Assembly (NCBI GenBank): GCA_001829495.1
Contig: MIBJ01000037.1
Span: forward strand, 1-36,366
Length of the DNA: 36,366 nt
Reading direction: 5' to 3'
Origin: Spirochaetes bacterium RBG_16_49_21
GTDB lineage: Bacteria; Spirochaetota; UBA4802; UBA5550
Position numbers and translations under genes: made by a program. Under the pieces are notes generated by a model. That model was not told where the DNA came from. It was given only the letters and a program-made list of their open reading frames with translations, and did no database searches. Below are positions 23,472-32,522 of the stretch, in pieces. Numbering within the stretch: position 1 is the stretch's first letter; each line of letters opens with the position of its first letter.

Positions 23472-23527
23472 GCTGAATTTCGTTAGTACTTGATTGTTAT
23501 GGCGTAATAACGAGATATAAATTCGCC
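23472..23527 (+). repeat. Left copy of a 56-bp inverted repeat
   Basis: This begins GCTGAATTTCGTTAGT and ends AGATATAAATTCGCC. It matches the reverse complement of 25763-25818 at 53 of 56 positions by direct comparison. The stretch 23442-23633 otherwise holds no gene. Confidence 0.92.
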
Positions 23528-23633
23528 GTGCATATAAAAATCGCCTAACTTGAGTTACTATTAAATAAATTTCCAGATATAATTTCAAGCATAATTTGTG
23601 ACGGGAATAAGCATGGGTGCAAGCCAAAAACCG

Positions 23634-23966
23634 TTAATAACCGAGACAGAGGACAAAATATTGGTTGGCGCAATCGGTTGCAGGCGACGGAGGGTTGTAT
23701 ATCCATTGTGATGTTGTAAAACTGACAGATCCATAGGTTCCGGTGGTTGTATCTGATGCATGCCACTCTGAACAGGTAGCGCCCGGCGACACGCTCCCGT
23801 CAGGATTGCTGCCGGACCACCAGTTTGGAGAAGGAAGCCCCAGAATGCCTTGCAGATTAACTCCGATTGATCCGCCCCAGAGTCCCTGCCAGGTGCTCGA
23901 GATCATAGTAATCCCCAGGGAAGGATCAATACCGAAAACGGGAAATCCCCAGTATTCACGTATCAT
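23634..23966 (-). CDS. Small DUF1554-like domain protein
   Basis: A 110-residue ORF beginning MIREYWGFPVFGIDPSLG. The body, with NWWSGSNPDGSV, CSEWHASDTTTGTYGS, TSQWIYNPP and DCANQYFVLC, follows the pattern of the C-terminal half of DUF1554 domains. I know these mainly from Leptospira surface or secreted proteins: a WTSS-like motif, a GxYG turn and a terminal Cys pair. There is no signal peptide or lipobox, so it may be a fragment or a cytosolic partner. It starts 24 nt after the chemotaxis gene stop behind GAGAGA. In-frame stops bound it on both sides. Family call is tentative. Confidence 0.55.
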   Translation of the reverse strand: MIREYWGFPVFGIDPSLGITMISSTWQGLWGGSIGVNLQGILGLPSPNWWSGSNPDGSVSPGATCSEWHASDTTTGTYGSVSFTTSQWIYNPPSPATDCANQYFVLCLGY

Positions 23967-23990
23967 TGTTTTTCTCTCTTTCTCTTCACC

Positions 23991-25709
23991 TTAAACCTTA
24001 AAGAAATTTATTCTACTCATCAAATTTTCAGCCATGGAAGCCAATTTAGTTGCATTGCTGGTCATTTCCTCCGACGCTGCGGCACTTGATTGTGTAAATT
24101 GATTAATAGTGGCAATTGATTTCATAATCTCAGCGACAGCGAGCCTCTGCTCCTCAGTTGCATTTTTTGCCTCTTCCGAAAGTATTATTATTTCATCAGC
24201 ACTTTTATTAACGGCATCATTTGTTAATTGCTGGCGCTTCATATTTGAAAAAATTTGAATCATCATATTATTAATTGCTTCAACGCCTTCAATTATTCGA
24301 GTCAAACTTTCAATGGTATTAACAACATTCCCCATCCCGCCGCTAATTTCGTCATTATTCTCCTTGATGAGAGAATTAATATCGTTTATACTCGATGCGG
24401 TTTGATCCGCAAGCTTCGATATTTCGTCAGCGACGACTGCAAAACCCCTTCCCGCATCTCCTGCCCGTGCCGCCTCAATCGCAGCATTCAATGACAGAAG
24501 ATTTATTTTATCTGATATATCATTGATTATCCCGATGATGTCCGTAACCTTTTGCGAGCTTCCGGAAATCTTGGTCATGATTCTATTCATCGATTGTAAT
24601 GATTCGCTTCCGGAACTGGCCAGCAAGGAAATATTCTTTGATAATCCCTGTGCATCGCCGGTCATTCCAGCCATTACGTCAATAATATCGGAATGCTCCT
24701 TCATGCCTACGGTAAGCGCATGGAGCTTATCAAACTGAATTTGTGTAGTATTGAAAATGTTGTCAATACCTGCATTGATTTCTTCCATAGCTGCTGTTAT
24801 CTCCTCGGTAGATGCAGCCTGATTTTGCGCATTGCTGGCAAAACTTGTAGTTGTTACGGATAACTCTTCAGAAGACGCCCCCAAATCATTCGAGGTATCT
24901 ATCACCTCCTTGATCACGGCGCGTACCTCATCAATGAACTTGTTGAACCATTTGCCGAGCTCATTCATTTCATCTCTTGCTTTATCCAGGACCGGATATT
25001 TCGCTTCAAGCTCGCCGGAGGAGCCTTTTAAAAAAATCTGTCTGAAAAGCGATAAAGAGTTAGCGATACTCTTTGATAAAGTCAATGTTACCAAAAAAGA
25101 AACGGTCAGCAAAATTATAAAAATTACGATTGAAAACTTTATAACCTTTCCAATTAAGTCAATAGTTTCATCATGAAATTTTCTTGCCTCCCGCCCCGTT
25201 TGAAAATCCAGATCGGATAGCTTTTTAATAAGTTCATCGGTATGCCCTTTTATATCCCCTATGATCTCTGAAGCAGTTTTATAATCAGCGTTATTAACCA
25301 GTCCGATAAATTCTGCTTTCCTATTTTCCCATTTTTTCAATAATTGTGCTACATCAGCCAGCGTTTTTTTTCCATTTTCATTTTTTATACTTTTTTTAAC
25401 AATATCCAAATGTCTTTTAACAGAATTACACAACCCATCTATCTGCACAATATACATATCGATCTTACTTTTATTTCTTAGCTTCACTTCGGATTCAATA
25501 TCTCCAATAATGCTTTTTAAAGCATGGATATCTATTTCAGTTGCAAGGCTATTATTTGTTACAATAAAAGTATTATATAATTCCGTTAACATATTCCCGG
25601 TGTAGTTCAATTCATAAATAAAAAATCCTATGAAAACTACGGATAAAATCACAATAATTGAAAAGCCCAATAAAATTCTTGTCATGATTTTCATATACGA
25701 GAATCTCAT
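23991..25709 (-). CDS. Methyl-accepting chemotaxis protein
   Basis: Transmembrane chemoreceptor of 572 aa that signals to CheA/CheW. TM1 is about residues 11-33, and a helical extracytoplasmic domain (about 34-187, without cysteines) probably forms a four-helix bundle. TM2 is about 190-213, followed by a HAMP-like linker. The signalling domain carries the hairpin-tip motif [31 protein letters not shown]. No C-terminal CheR-tethering pentapeptide is seen. Base composition is clearly more AT-rich than the flanking his and liv genes. With the DUF1554-like ORF it lies between 56-bp inverted repeats, suggesting a mobile or invertible cassette. The ligand is unknown. Confidence 0.95.
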   Translation of the reverse strand: MRFSYMKIMTRILLGFSIIVILSVVFIGFFIYELNYTGNMLTELYNTFIVTNNSLATEIDIHALKSIIGDIESEVKLRNKSKIDMYIVQIDGLCNSVKRHLDIVKKSIKNENGKKTLADVAQLLKKWENRKAEFIGLVNNADYKTASEIIGDIKGHTDELIKKLSDLDFQTGREARKFHDETIDLIGKVIKFSIVIFIILLTVSFLVTLTLSKSIANSLSLFRQIFLKGSSGELEAKYPVLDKARDEMNELGKWFNKFIDEVRAVIKEVIDTSNDLGASSEELSVTTTSFASNAQNQAASTEEITAAMEEINAGIDNIFNTTQIQFDKLHALTVGMKEHSDIIDVMAGMTGDAQGLSKNISLLASSGSESLQSMNRIMTKISGSSQKVTDIIGIINDISDKINLLSLNAAIEAARAGDAGRGFAVVADEISKLADQTASSINDINSLIKENNDEISGGMGNVVNTIESLTRIIEGVEAINNMMIQIFSNMKRQQLTNDAVNKSADEIIILSEEAKNATEEQRLAVAEIMKSIATINQFTQSSAAASEEMTSNATKLASMAENLMSRINFFKV

Positions 25710-25749
25710 AAGGCTACCTCACCGCTTATTATAAGGAATTGATGTAATA

Positions 25750-25915
25750 ATTACTCGAGTCAGGCGAATTTATATCTCGTTATTACGCCATGACAATCAA
25801 TAACTAACGAAATTCAGCGGCAAAACAACAGACTTTAATAGCTTTAATGCAGAACAAGCAATAACGCGACATAAATTCGCCCTCTGTGTAAAATCCGCCT
25901 AACTCATGTTATATA
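25750..25915. repeat. Palindromic element containing the right repeat
   Basis: Arm 25750-25785 (ACTCGAGTCAGGCGAATTTA onward) is partly complementary to arm 25858-25915 (GCAATAACGCGACATAAATT onward). The second arm resembles, in direct orientation, the left region 23510-23567. It is read as a MITE-like element that lost 18 nt in one arm between two TCGCC repeats. The centre (25786-25857) is AT-rich. Confidence 0.65.
25763..25818 (-). repeat. Right copy of the 56-bp inverted repeat
   Basis: Reverse complement of 23472-23527 with three mismatches. The copies enclose about 2.2 kb containing the DUF1554-like ORF and the chemoreceptor gene. Confidence 0.92.
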
Positions 25916-26344
25916 GATAATGATATCAAATATACCACATGTCAAGTAACAATTAAATTAAGATATACTAAAAATAGGGAGGATGAATTGCTTTTCGATT
26001 TGTATTACCGTGAAATAATTTTCTTAATAATGCATTAGGAAAATTATTGGGCGCATGGATTTAATCATTATCGATAGACTGCCTTGCTATATAGCCGATG
26101 AAGAATACTGTCAGAGAAAACACCTAACCGGACGTAGTATGGAGAATATTTTTTTCTTGACATCTATGGTACATCAAGATTGAATTATTTCGTTATCCAC
26201 TCGGCTTTTTGCCTCTTAATTTGAAGTTTTTCCGGTTTACGGCGTTCACTTATAATAAAAGAGCGGCGGTGTGCTCAGAATCATTAGATGAAACCATAAA
26301 TCGGTTTAAGCTTGTTATAAGAAAAAAATATTCAGGAGGTGTGC
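25916..26344 (+). other. Gene-free AT-rich region upstream of livK
   Basis: No convincing gene. Contents: a perfect 10-bp stem (26014-26023 with 26039-26048, AATAATTTTC and GAAAATTATT) around 15 nt, and the livK promoter candidate. An open frame at 26209-26439 runs into livK in another frame and has no ribosome-binding site. Confidence 0.5.
26157..26185 (+). promoter_or_regulatory. Candidate promoter of the liv operon
   Basis: A consensus TTGACA (26157-26162) is followed by TTGAAT (26180-26185) at 17 nt. This predicts a leader of roughly 150 nt before livK. Confidence 0.5.
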
Positions 26345-27595
26345 ATGAGAACAAAATCAGGCGTGTTAATCGTATCAATACTGTTCTGTTTCATTATTTT
26401 CTGCGGATTCGGCTGCAAAAAAGCGGGGAATCCTATTAAAATCGGCCATATACATTCTATCAGCGGCGCAATGTCTATGTATGGCAAAAGTTGTGCCACA
26501 GGCGGCGAAATCGCTATTGAAGAGATAAACGCCGCAGGAGGCGTTCTTGGAAGACCCCTTGAGCAGATTACCCGGGACGACAACCTTAAGCCCGAGATAG
26601 GCTTGCGGGAGGCGAAGAACCTGGTAATAAACGATAAAGTTGATTTTCTTACCGGGACGATCAGCAGCGCCGTTGCCCAGGCAATATCAAACTACGCCAA
26701 AGAGGAAAAGAAAATATTTATTGTTAATATAGCTCAATCCTCGACATTAACCGAAGAGAACTTCCACCGATATATCTTCCGTATAGATACAAATTCCATA
26801 CCGTATTGGGGATACGCGCCGGCTTTGGCCCTGGCTGAAACCTGGAAGAATAAAAAAATTATAAGCCTCGGCTTCGATTATGTTACGGGCAAAGATACGC
26901 TCAAGGCATTCAAAGAAAAATATCTTCCACTCGTTCCCGGCGCGAAAATAGTCGGCGAGCTCTGGGCTCCCCTGAACACCACGGACTTCACCGCATATAT
27001 CACGAAAATGAAGAACTCCAAAGCCGACGCCTTTTTCCTCGCCTGCATTTATGGCGGAGGGGAATTGGCTTTTACCAAGCAGGCATGGGCCCACGGTCTC
27101 TATGATAAGATGAAGGCCATTCAATCATGCGCCGGAGATGTTGAAACATGGAGCAGCGTGAAAAAGGGCGAACCTTATCCCAAGGGTGCAATTGCCACCA
27201 GCAGATACCCCTTTTGGGCCATAGACGACCCGAAAAGCAAGGAATTCACAAAAAAGCACCATGATAGGCTCGGTTACTGGCCATCCTATGGCGCTATGAA
27301 TCAGTACGTCATCGTTTATGCCTTGAAAAATGCAATCGAAAAGGTCGGCGCTGTTGATACGGAAAAGATTATCAATGCCCTTGAAGGAATGGAACTCAAT
27401 ACCTTCGTGGGCACGGTGAAAATACGTAAGTGCGACCATCAGGCAATGATGCCCACGTGGTATGGCTATGTAGATTTCACGCCGGAGCTGCCATTTCCCA
27501 TCATCACCAGAGTCAAAGCTCTCGGTGAGGACAGCTACCATAGCTGCGAACAGATAGAAAAAATACGTCTGGCAGCAACGCCAAAGCAGCCTTGA
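26345..27595 (+). CDS. ABC transporter substrate-binding lipoprotein, branched-chain amino acid type
   Basis: Type I periplasmic-binding-fold protein that captures the substrate for the LivHMGF-type importer. The N-terminus is a lipoprotein signal: MRTKSGVLIVSILFCFIIF followed by CGFGCKK, with the lipid-bearing Cys about residue 22. The box is loose, as in spirochaetes. KIGHIHSISGAMSMYGKS is the family start of the mature domain. ATG 26345 lies 5 nt after a perfect AGGAGG; the GTG at 26339 overlaps that site and is rejected. Length is 416 aa. Substrates of this family include amino acids, amides, urea and aromatic or aliphatic carboxylates, and the linked acyl-CoA synthetase favours a carboxylate. 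Confidence 0.9.
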   Translation: MRTKSGVLIVSILFCFIIFCGFGCKKAGNPIKIGHIHSISGAMSMYGKSCATGGEIAIEEINAAGGVLGRPLEQITRDDNLKPEIGLREAKNLVINDKVDFLTGTISSAVAQAISNYAKEEKKIFIVNIAQSSTLTEENFHRYIFRIDTNSIPYWGYAPALALAETWKNKKIISLGFDYVTGKDTLKAFKEKYLPLVPGAKIVGELWAPLNTTDFTAYITKMKNSKADAFFLACIYGGGELAFTKQAWAHGLYDKMKAIQSCAGDVETWSSVKKGEPYPKGAIATSRYPFWAIDDPKSKEFTKKHHDRLGYWPSYGAMNQYVIVYALKNAIEKVGAVDTEKIINALEGMELNTFVGTVKIRKCDHQAMMPTWYGYVDFTPELPFPIITRVKALGEDSYHSCEQIEKIRLAATPKQP

Positions 27596-27613
27596 AAAAG
27601 TTATCTAACCAGC

Positions 27614-27646
27614 ATACTGAGCCAAGCTAATCCCTTGGCTCAGTAT
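27614..27646 (+). terminator. Stem-loop between binding protein and permease genes
   Basis: ATACTGAGCCAAG (27614-27626) pairs perfectly with CTTGGCTCAGTAT (27634-27646) around 7 nt, 18 nt past the livK stop and followed by TTATT. It probably acts as a partial terminator or 3' stabiliser that gives more binding protein than permease. Confidence 0.65.
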
Positions 27647-27668
27647 TTATTATGAAAGGGGAAATCAA

Positions 27669-28547
27669 ATGGATATCGAAGCCATTATGGGGCAGGTTTT
27701 GAGCGGATTGAGCGTTGGCATGGTCCTTTTTCTCATCGCATCAGGCCTGTCCGTCATCTTCGGAACGCTCAAGATACTCAATCTGGCGCATGGTACTATC
27801 TATATGATCGGCGGATTTCTCTGTTACTGGATAACATCCACATTTGCCCATATCCCCGCAATCTTCTGGCTGGCGCTCATTCTGGGGCCTATTGCAACCG
27901 CCCTGCTCGGCGGCCTTATAGAGATTTTCCTTCTTCGCCGTATTTATGCCGAAGAGATGCTCTATCAGTATATACTCACTTTCGGGTTAATATTGATTCT
28001 GGGTGAACTTTGCAAGCTTATATGGGGCGTAGGGTATCATACGGTTTCAGTTCCCTGGCCGGTTGATGGCAAAATGTCGATTTTTGGAATGATCTATCCT
28101 GTTTATAATATATTTCTCATCTGCTGCGGGGTTGCTGTTTTTATCGGACTCATGGCGGTGATGCGCTTCACCGGGCTGGGGAGGATTATTAGAGCCGTCA
28201 CTTTCAATCGTGAAATGGCAAATGCCCTGGGCATAAATGTTCCCATGGTTTATACCGGCGTGTTTATGCTGGGATGCTGGCTCGCGGGGCTGGCCGGAAC
28301 CCTCATGCCGCCCATGTCCGTTGTTGCCCTGGGCACGGACATGGCCGTCATCATCGACTGCTTCATAATAGTAGTCATAGGGGGAATGGGCAGCCTGTCG
28401 GGCGCCTTCATCGGCGCAATCATCCTTGGATTGGTGAACGCCTTTGGTATTTCTCTATTGCCCAAGCTAACGATCGCCTTTGGCTTTCTATTGATGATTA
28501 TTATCTTGATTATACGTCACTGGGGCTTACTGGGAAAACCTGAATGA
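27669..28547 (+). CDS. livH: ABC transporter permease, LivH type
   Basis: One of two inner-membrane permeases of the importer. The 292-residue chain is hydrophobic with about eight membrane segments. It starts GQVLSGLSVGMVLFLIASGLSVIFGTLKILNLAHGTIYMIG, a LivH hallmark, and ends with the cytoplasmic-loop motif around GGMGSLSGAFIGAIILG. GINVPMVYTGVFMLGCWLAGLAG is also typical. The ATG follows AAGGGGA. The gene overlaps livM by 4 nt (ATGA). The gene symbol reflects the family, not a proven amino-acid specificity. Confidence 0.93.
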   Translation: MDIEAIMGQVLSGLSVGMVLFLIASGLSVIFGTLKILNLAHGTIYMIGGFLCYWITSTFAHIPAIFWLALILGPIATALLGGLIEIFLLRRIYAEEMLYQYILTFGLILILGELCKLIWGVGYHTVSVPWPVDGKMSIFGMIYPVYNIFLICCGVAVFIGLMAVMRFTGLGRIIRAVTFNREMANALGINVPMVYTGVFMLGCWLAGLAGTLMPPMSVVALGTDMAVIIDCFIIVVIGGMGSLSGAFIGAIILGLVNAFGISLLPKLTIAFGFLLMIIILIIRHWGLLGKPE

Positions 28548-29539
28548 TGGAGCACGAAATAATGAGGGAAATAATACAAGAATTTTTTAAAAAGACGCTT
28601 ACTCTTAGACTGTTCTGGTTATCAACGGCGGTTATCCTTCTATTTATTCTTCCGCTATTTATTAGCACTGCATATATTAGTTTGATAAGTGAGATGTTAA
28701 TTATGGCGCTTGCAGGCTGCGCCCTTAATCTTATGATGGGCTACACCGGTATGGTGTCCTTCGGTCCCGCCGGACTCTATGCGGTTGGCGCTTATACAAC
28801 CGCCCTCCTTTTAAAAAAGACCGGGATACCTTTTGCCGCGACCATGGTCGCCGGGCCGATAATGGCTGGTCTGGTCGGCGCCGTTGTAGGCTGGTTTTGT
28901 GTCCGTCGGACAGCCGTGTATTTTGCCCTGCTTACGCTTGCCTTCGCTCAGATCATCTGGACCATATTCTTTGAGTGGTATGATTTTACCGGCGGGGACG
29001 ACGGCACTGTAGGCTTCAGAAAACCGGAATTATTATTATCTATCAACAGCTCCTACTATTTCATCCTGCTCATAGTGATTATCTGTCTTATATTGTTATG
29101 GATAATCGTAAACTCTCCTTTCGGCAAAACGCTGCAGGCTATTCGGGAAAACCCGGTACGGACGGAATTTATCGGCGTGAATGTGAAAAGATATCAACTG
29201 TATGCGTTCATCATATCGAGCCTTTTTCTCGGCGCCGCCGGCTCCCTATTTGCGGTCTTTAGTGGAAGCGTTTTCCCCGATTATGCTCACTGGATAAAAT
29301 CAACAGATATGATAGTCATCTGCCTCCTTGGGGGAATGTATAACTTCCTCGGTCCTGTTATTGGCTCCGCAGTATATATCTTCCTGAGCAAGCTAATTTC
29401 CGGATATACTATGTATTGGATGCTCTTTTTGGGGATAATTGTGGTTTTTCTGGTATTGTTCATGCGCAACGGGATTGCCGGGTTTATCTCACACAAGATC
29501 GCTCCTCTAATTCAAGAGAATAAGGAGACGGAGAAATGA
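28544..29539 (+). CDS. livM: ABC transporter permease, LivM type
   Basis: Second permease of the importer, 331 aa, with about eight to nine membrane segments. ALNLMMGYTGMVSFGPAGLYAVGAYTTALL is the LivM hallmark. The coupling-loop region reads TLQAIRENPVRTEFIGVNVKRYQLYAF, and CLLGGMYNFLGPVIGSAVYIFL is the closing membrane signature. It overlaps both neighbours by ATGA junctions, so translation is coupled. A cytoplasmic N-terminal extension of about 20 residues precedes TM1. Confidence 0.93.
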   Translation: MMEHEIMREIIQEFFKKTLTLRLFWLSTAVILLFILPLFISTAYISLISEMLIMALAGCALNLMMGYTGMVSFGPAGLYAVGAYTTALLLKKTGIPFAATMVAGPIMAGLVGAVVGWFCVRRTAVYFALLTLAFAQIIWTIFFEWYDFTGGDDGTVGFRKPELLLSINSSYYFILLIVIICLILLWIIVNSPFGKTLQAIRENPVRTEFIGVNVKRYQLYAFIISSLFLGAAGSLFAVFSGSVFPDYAHWIKSTDMIVICLLGGMYNFLGPVIGSAVYIFLSKLISGYTMYWMLFLGIIVVFLVLFMRNGIAGFISHKIAPLIQENKETEK

Positions 29540-30276
29540 TAGAGGTTGAAGGTTTGACCAAATCATTCGGAGGACTCACTGCGATTGATAATGTCTACTT
29601 AAAATTTAAAAAAAGGGAATTAAGTTCTATCATCGGACCAAATGGAGCAGGTAAGACGACCCTCTTTAACCTCATAACCGGCCACCTGTCTCCTGATCAG
29701 GGAAAAATCATTTTTAACGGAAGGGACATAACCAATCTCCCCCCCCATGAGATAAGCCGGGTGGGGATCGGGAGGTCTTTCCAGCGACAAAATATATTCC
29801 CGAGGCTCAGCACATTTGAGAACATTCAGATAGCCCTGTTTTCAGCAAAGCATATCAATGGCAAATTGTTTTCTCAAGCTAAGAATATGCTACGAGATGA
29901 AACCGATGAGATTTTAGAAAGTGTGGGGCTCACTGATAAAAAATTGATGCAGGCCGGCTACCTCGCCTACGGCGACCAGAAGAGACTTGAAATCGGCATC
30001 GCGCTGGCAATTGAGCCTCAGCTTCTCCTTCTCGACGAACCCACTGCCGGGATGAGCCCGCGGGAGACCATAGAGATTACTAAGCTTATTAAAAAGCTGG
30101 TCAAGAAACGGGGCCTCACTCTGATCTTTATTGAGCACGATATGGACATAGTATTCGGTATATCAGAGAAGGTAAAAGTGATGCATCAAGGGAGAATTAT
30201 ATTTGAAGGAACTCCCAAGCAAGTGAAAGCCAATGCCGAGGTGCAAAAAATTTATTTGGGGAAGGATAAGAAATAA
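29536..30276 (+). CDS. livG: ABC transporter ATPase, LivG type
   Basis: One of two ATPases of the importer, 246 aa. Walker A is GPNGAGKTT (about residues 35-43). The family-typical RVGIGRSFQRQNIFPRLSTFENIQIAL follows. The signature motif is degenerate, AYGDQKRLEIGIAL in place of LSGGQ, as is common in LivG proteins. Walker B is LLLLDEPTAGMSP and the switch His is in IEHDMD. The C-terminal RIIFEGTPKQV tail is normal. The stop overlaps the livF start by one base (TAATG). Confidence 0.94.
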   Translation: MIEVEGLTKSFGGLTAIDNVYLKFKKRELSSIIGPNGAGKTTLFNLITGHLSPDQGKIIFNGRDITNLPPHEISRVGIGRSFQRQNIFPRLSTFENIQIALFSAKHINGKLFSQAKNMLRDETDEILESVGLTDKKLMQAGYLAYGDQKRLEIGIALAIEPQLLLLDEPTAGMSPRETIEITKLIKKLVKKRGLTLIFIEHDMDIVFGISEKVKVMHQGRIIFEGTPKQVKANAEVQKIYLGKDKK

Positions 30277-30977
30277 TGCTCCTTGAGTTAACGGAAATTC
30301 ATACTTTTTATGGACTTAGTCATATCCTGTTCGGAGTGTCGCTGGAAGTGGCTCAGGGCGAGACGGTTTGTCTTCTGGGAAGAAATGGAGTCGGCAAGAC
30401 CACCACACTGAGGAGCATCATGGGTCTTACTCCGCCCCGCTCCGGAAGCATTAATATCTTTGGGAAGGACATAAAGGATAAACAGCCTTTTGAAATAGCT
30501 CGCATGGGCGTCGGCCTTGTGCCGGAGGACCGGTTAATTTTCCCGGATCTTACTGTCGGTGAGAACCTGGAAATTGCGATGAAAGAGAAAAACAATGTCC
30601 GGGGATGGACATTTGAGAAGATATATAAACTGTTTTCCGTGTTAAAGGAACGAAACAGACAGTTGGGGGGAACTCTCTCCGGCGGCGAGCAGCAGATGCT
30701 GGCCATAGCCAGAACACTGATGGGGAATCCCCGCCTCCTCCTTTTAGATGAACCCTCTGCCGGACTATCGCCCATTATGGTACAAGCGGTTGAGGACCAT
30801 ATCCATCTGCTCAAAAAAGAAGGAATGACCATATTGCTGACTGAACAGAATTCCCACAGTGCGCTGAAGGTTTCCGACCGCGCCTATATTCTGGAAAAGG
30901 GAAGAGTTGTCTGGCAGGGGAAGGCCTCTGTTCTTAAAAAAAATCCTGTAATAATGAAAAATTATCTCGGCGTGTAA
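30276..30977 (+). CDS. livF: ABC transporter ATPase, LivF type
   Basis: Second ATPase of the importer, 233 aa. Motifs are LLGRNGVGKTTTLRSIMGL (Walker A), GVGLVPEDRLIFPDLTVGENL, LSGGEQQMLAIARTL (signature), RLLLLDEPSAGLSP (Walker B) and LLTEQNSHSAL (switch region, with Gln-Asn as in many LivF). It begins at the last base of the livG stop. The acyl-CoA synthetase follows 25 nt later with its own ribosome-binding site. Confidence 0.94.
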   Translation: MLLELTEIHTFYGLSHILFGVSLEVAQGETVCLLGRNGVGKTTTLRSIMGLTPPRSGSINIFGKDIKDKQPFEIARMGVGLVPEDRLIFPDLTVGENLEIAMKEKNNVRGWTFEKIYKLFSVLKERNRQLGGTLSGGEQQMLAIARTLMGNPRLLLLDEPSAGLSPIMVQAVEDHIHLLKKEGMTILLTEQNSHSALKVSDRAYILEKGRVVWQGKASVLKKNPVIMKNYLGV

Positions 30978-31002
30978 ATTTAAATTGTATAACGAGGTAA
31001 CG

Positions 31003-32502
31003 ATGAATTTAGCCGACTTTTTGACAGATACGGCCAAGCGCATACCGGATCATTGCGCCATACATTTTAAAGAAGAAAAAGTAACCTTCAGGGAAATGAA
31101 TCAGAAGGTAGATCGTTTAGCCCATGGACTTACCCGTTTGGGTCTTAAACCCGGGGATTTTTGCGTTCTGATGATGCCCAACTCGCTTAATTGGGCATTG
31201 ATTTATTACACGCTGGCCAAACTGGGTGCGGTTATCGTGCCGGTGAATTTCCTTTATAAAAAGGCTGAGCTCGAGTATATCTTTACCGATTCGGGAGCCC
31301 GGGCTTTTATCGGCCATGGTAATTATTTGAGCGAAGCTCTTCGGACAATGGAATCCCTGCCACAAATGAACCTGCGCATCGCCATGGGCGAGAATCTGCC
31401 GGCAGGATTTATTTCATTGGATGATTTGTTTGATGGGGCTGTAGATTTTAAGACGTTTCCGAACAGCGACGATGACCCATTCGCCGTGATTTATACCAGC
31501 GGCACGACAGGCCGATCGAAAGGAGCGATCTTGACCCATAAGAGCCTCATGAGCGACGCCCGGGCCGTGGCTCAGGTGCGATATACTGAACCGAAAGACA
31601 TCGTCTTGAGCGTACTTCCCCTCTTTCATATCTACGGCCAAACCCATGCTCTTAATATATCCATTTACCGGGGGCTTACCATCCGGATATGGGAGGAATT
31701 TGACGTCCAAAAGGTTATGGCCGCCATTGAAGAGGAAGAGAGCACGATTCTTTATGCGGTGCCGACGATGGTCAACCGGTTGGTTGAACTGGCGATGAAT
31801 AATCCTCCAAAAAGCTCCAGTCTCCGTTTCTGTATCTCCGGAGGCGCCTCATTGCCGGTGGAAATTTTGAATCGATTCGAGAAGGCTTTCAAAACGACGA
31901 TTTATGAAAGCTACGGGCTGACGGAATTCTCACCAACCTGCGTTGAAAACCCTTTTGGCAGACCGACGCGTCCCGGCTCTATCGGCCTGCCGATACCCGG
32001 ATTCACGGTGCGCATTGTGGATGATCATGACAATGACGTGCCCCCGGGTGAAGTCGGCGAGTTGATCGTGTCAGGAGACGCGGTCATGAAGGGTTATCTG
32101 AATCAGCCGGAAGCTACCGCGGAGGCTTTACGGGGCGGCTGGCTGCACACCGGCGACCTGGCGCGGATGGATAAGGATGGATATATCTATATTGCAGGTC
32201 GGAAAAAGGAATTAATAATCCGGGGGGGATTTAATGTGTATCCCCGGGAGATTGAAGAAATATTGTACACGCATAAGGATGTATTAGAAGCAGCGGTGCT
32301 GGGAGTGCCTCATTCCGATTTGGGCGAAGAGGTGGCTGCCGTCATCGTTCTCAGGCCCGGAGCAAACAGCAGCGCGGATGAAATACAAAAATACGTAAAG
32401 GATCGGTTAGCCCCGTATAAATATCCCCGTATCGTAAAATTCGTAAGCGAGCTTCCCAAAACCTCAACCGGAAAAATCTTCAAGCGCGGGATTTCACTGT
32501 AA
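31003..32502 (+). CDS. AMP-dependent acyl-CoA synthetase/ligase
   Basis: ANL-superfamily enzyme that activates a carboxylic acid to acyl-AMP and then acyl-CoA. Motif order is YTSGTTGRSKGAIL (phosphate loop), YESYGLTE, GWLHTGDLARMDKDGYIYIAGRKKELI (hinge), GGFNVYPREIEE, and the catalytic Lys in PKTSTGKIFKR at the C-terminus. Length is 499 aa. ATG 31003 follows GAGGT; a TTG at 30985 is ignored. The position directly behind livF suggests that it traps the imported compound as its CoA ester. Long-chain, aromatic and short-chain acids are all possible; no specificity can be read from the sequence. Confidence 0.93.
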   Translation: MNLADFLTDTAKRIPDHCAIHFKEEKVTFREMNQKVDRLAHGLTRLGLKPGDFCVLMMPNSLNWALIYYTLAKLGAVIVPVNFLYKKAELEYIFTDSGARAFIGHGNYLSEALRTMESLPQMNLRIAMGENLPAGFISLDDLFDGAVDFKTFPNSDDDPFAVIYTSGTTGRSKGAILTHKSLMSDARAVAQVRYTEPKDIVLSVLPLFHIYGQTHALNISIYRGLTIRIWEEFDVQKVMAAIEEEESTILYAVPTMVNRLVELAMNNPPKSSSLRFCISGGASLPVEILNRFEKAFKTTIYESYGLTEFSPTCVENPFGRPTRPGSIGLPIPGFTVRIVDDHDNDVPPGEVGELIVSGDAVMKGYLNQPEATAEALRGGWLHTGDLARMDKDGYIYIAGRKKELIIRGGFNVYPREIEEILYTHKDVLEAAVLGVPHSDLGEEVAAVIVLRPGANSSADEIQKYVKDRLAPYKYPRIVKFVSELPKTSTGKIFKRGISL

Positions 32503-32522
32503 GATTGGAACGATCAAGCGCG

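Noticed and set aside
26209..26439. 76-codon plus-strand frame before livK
   Set aside because: It overlaps livK in another frame, has no ribosome-binding site, and shows no protein-like pattern.
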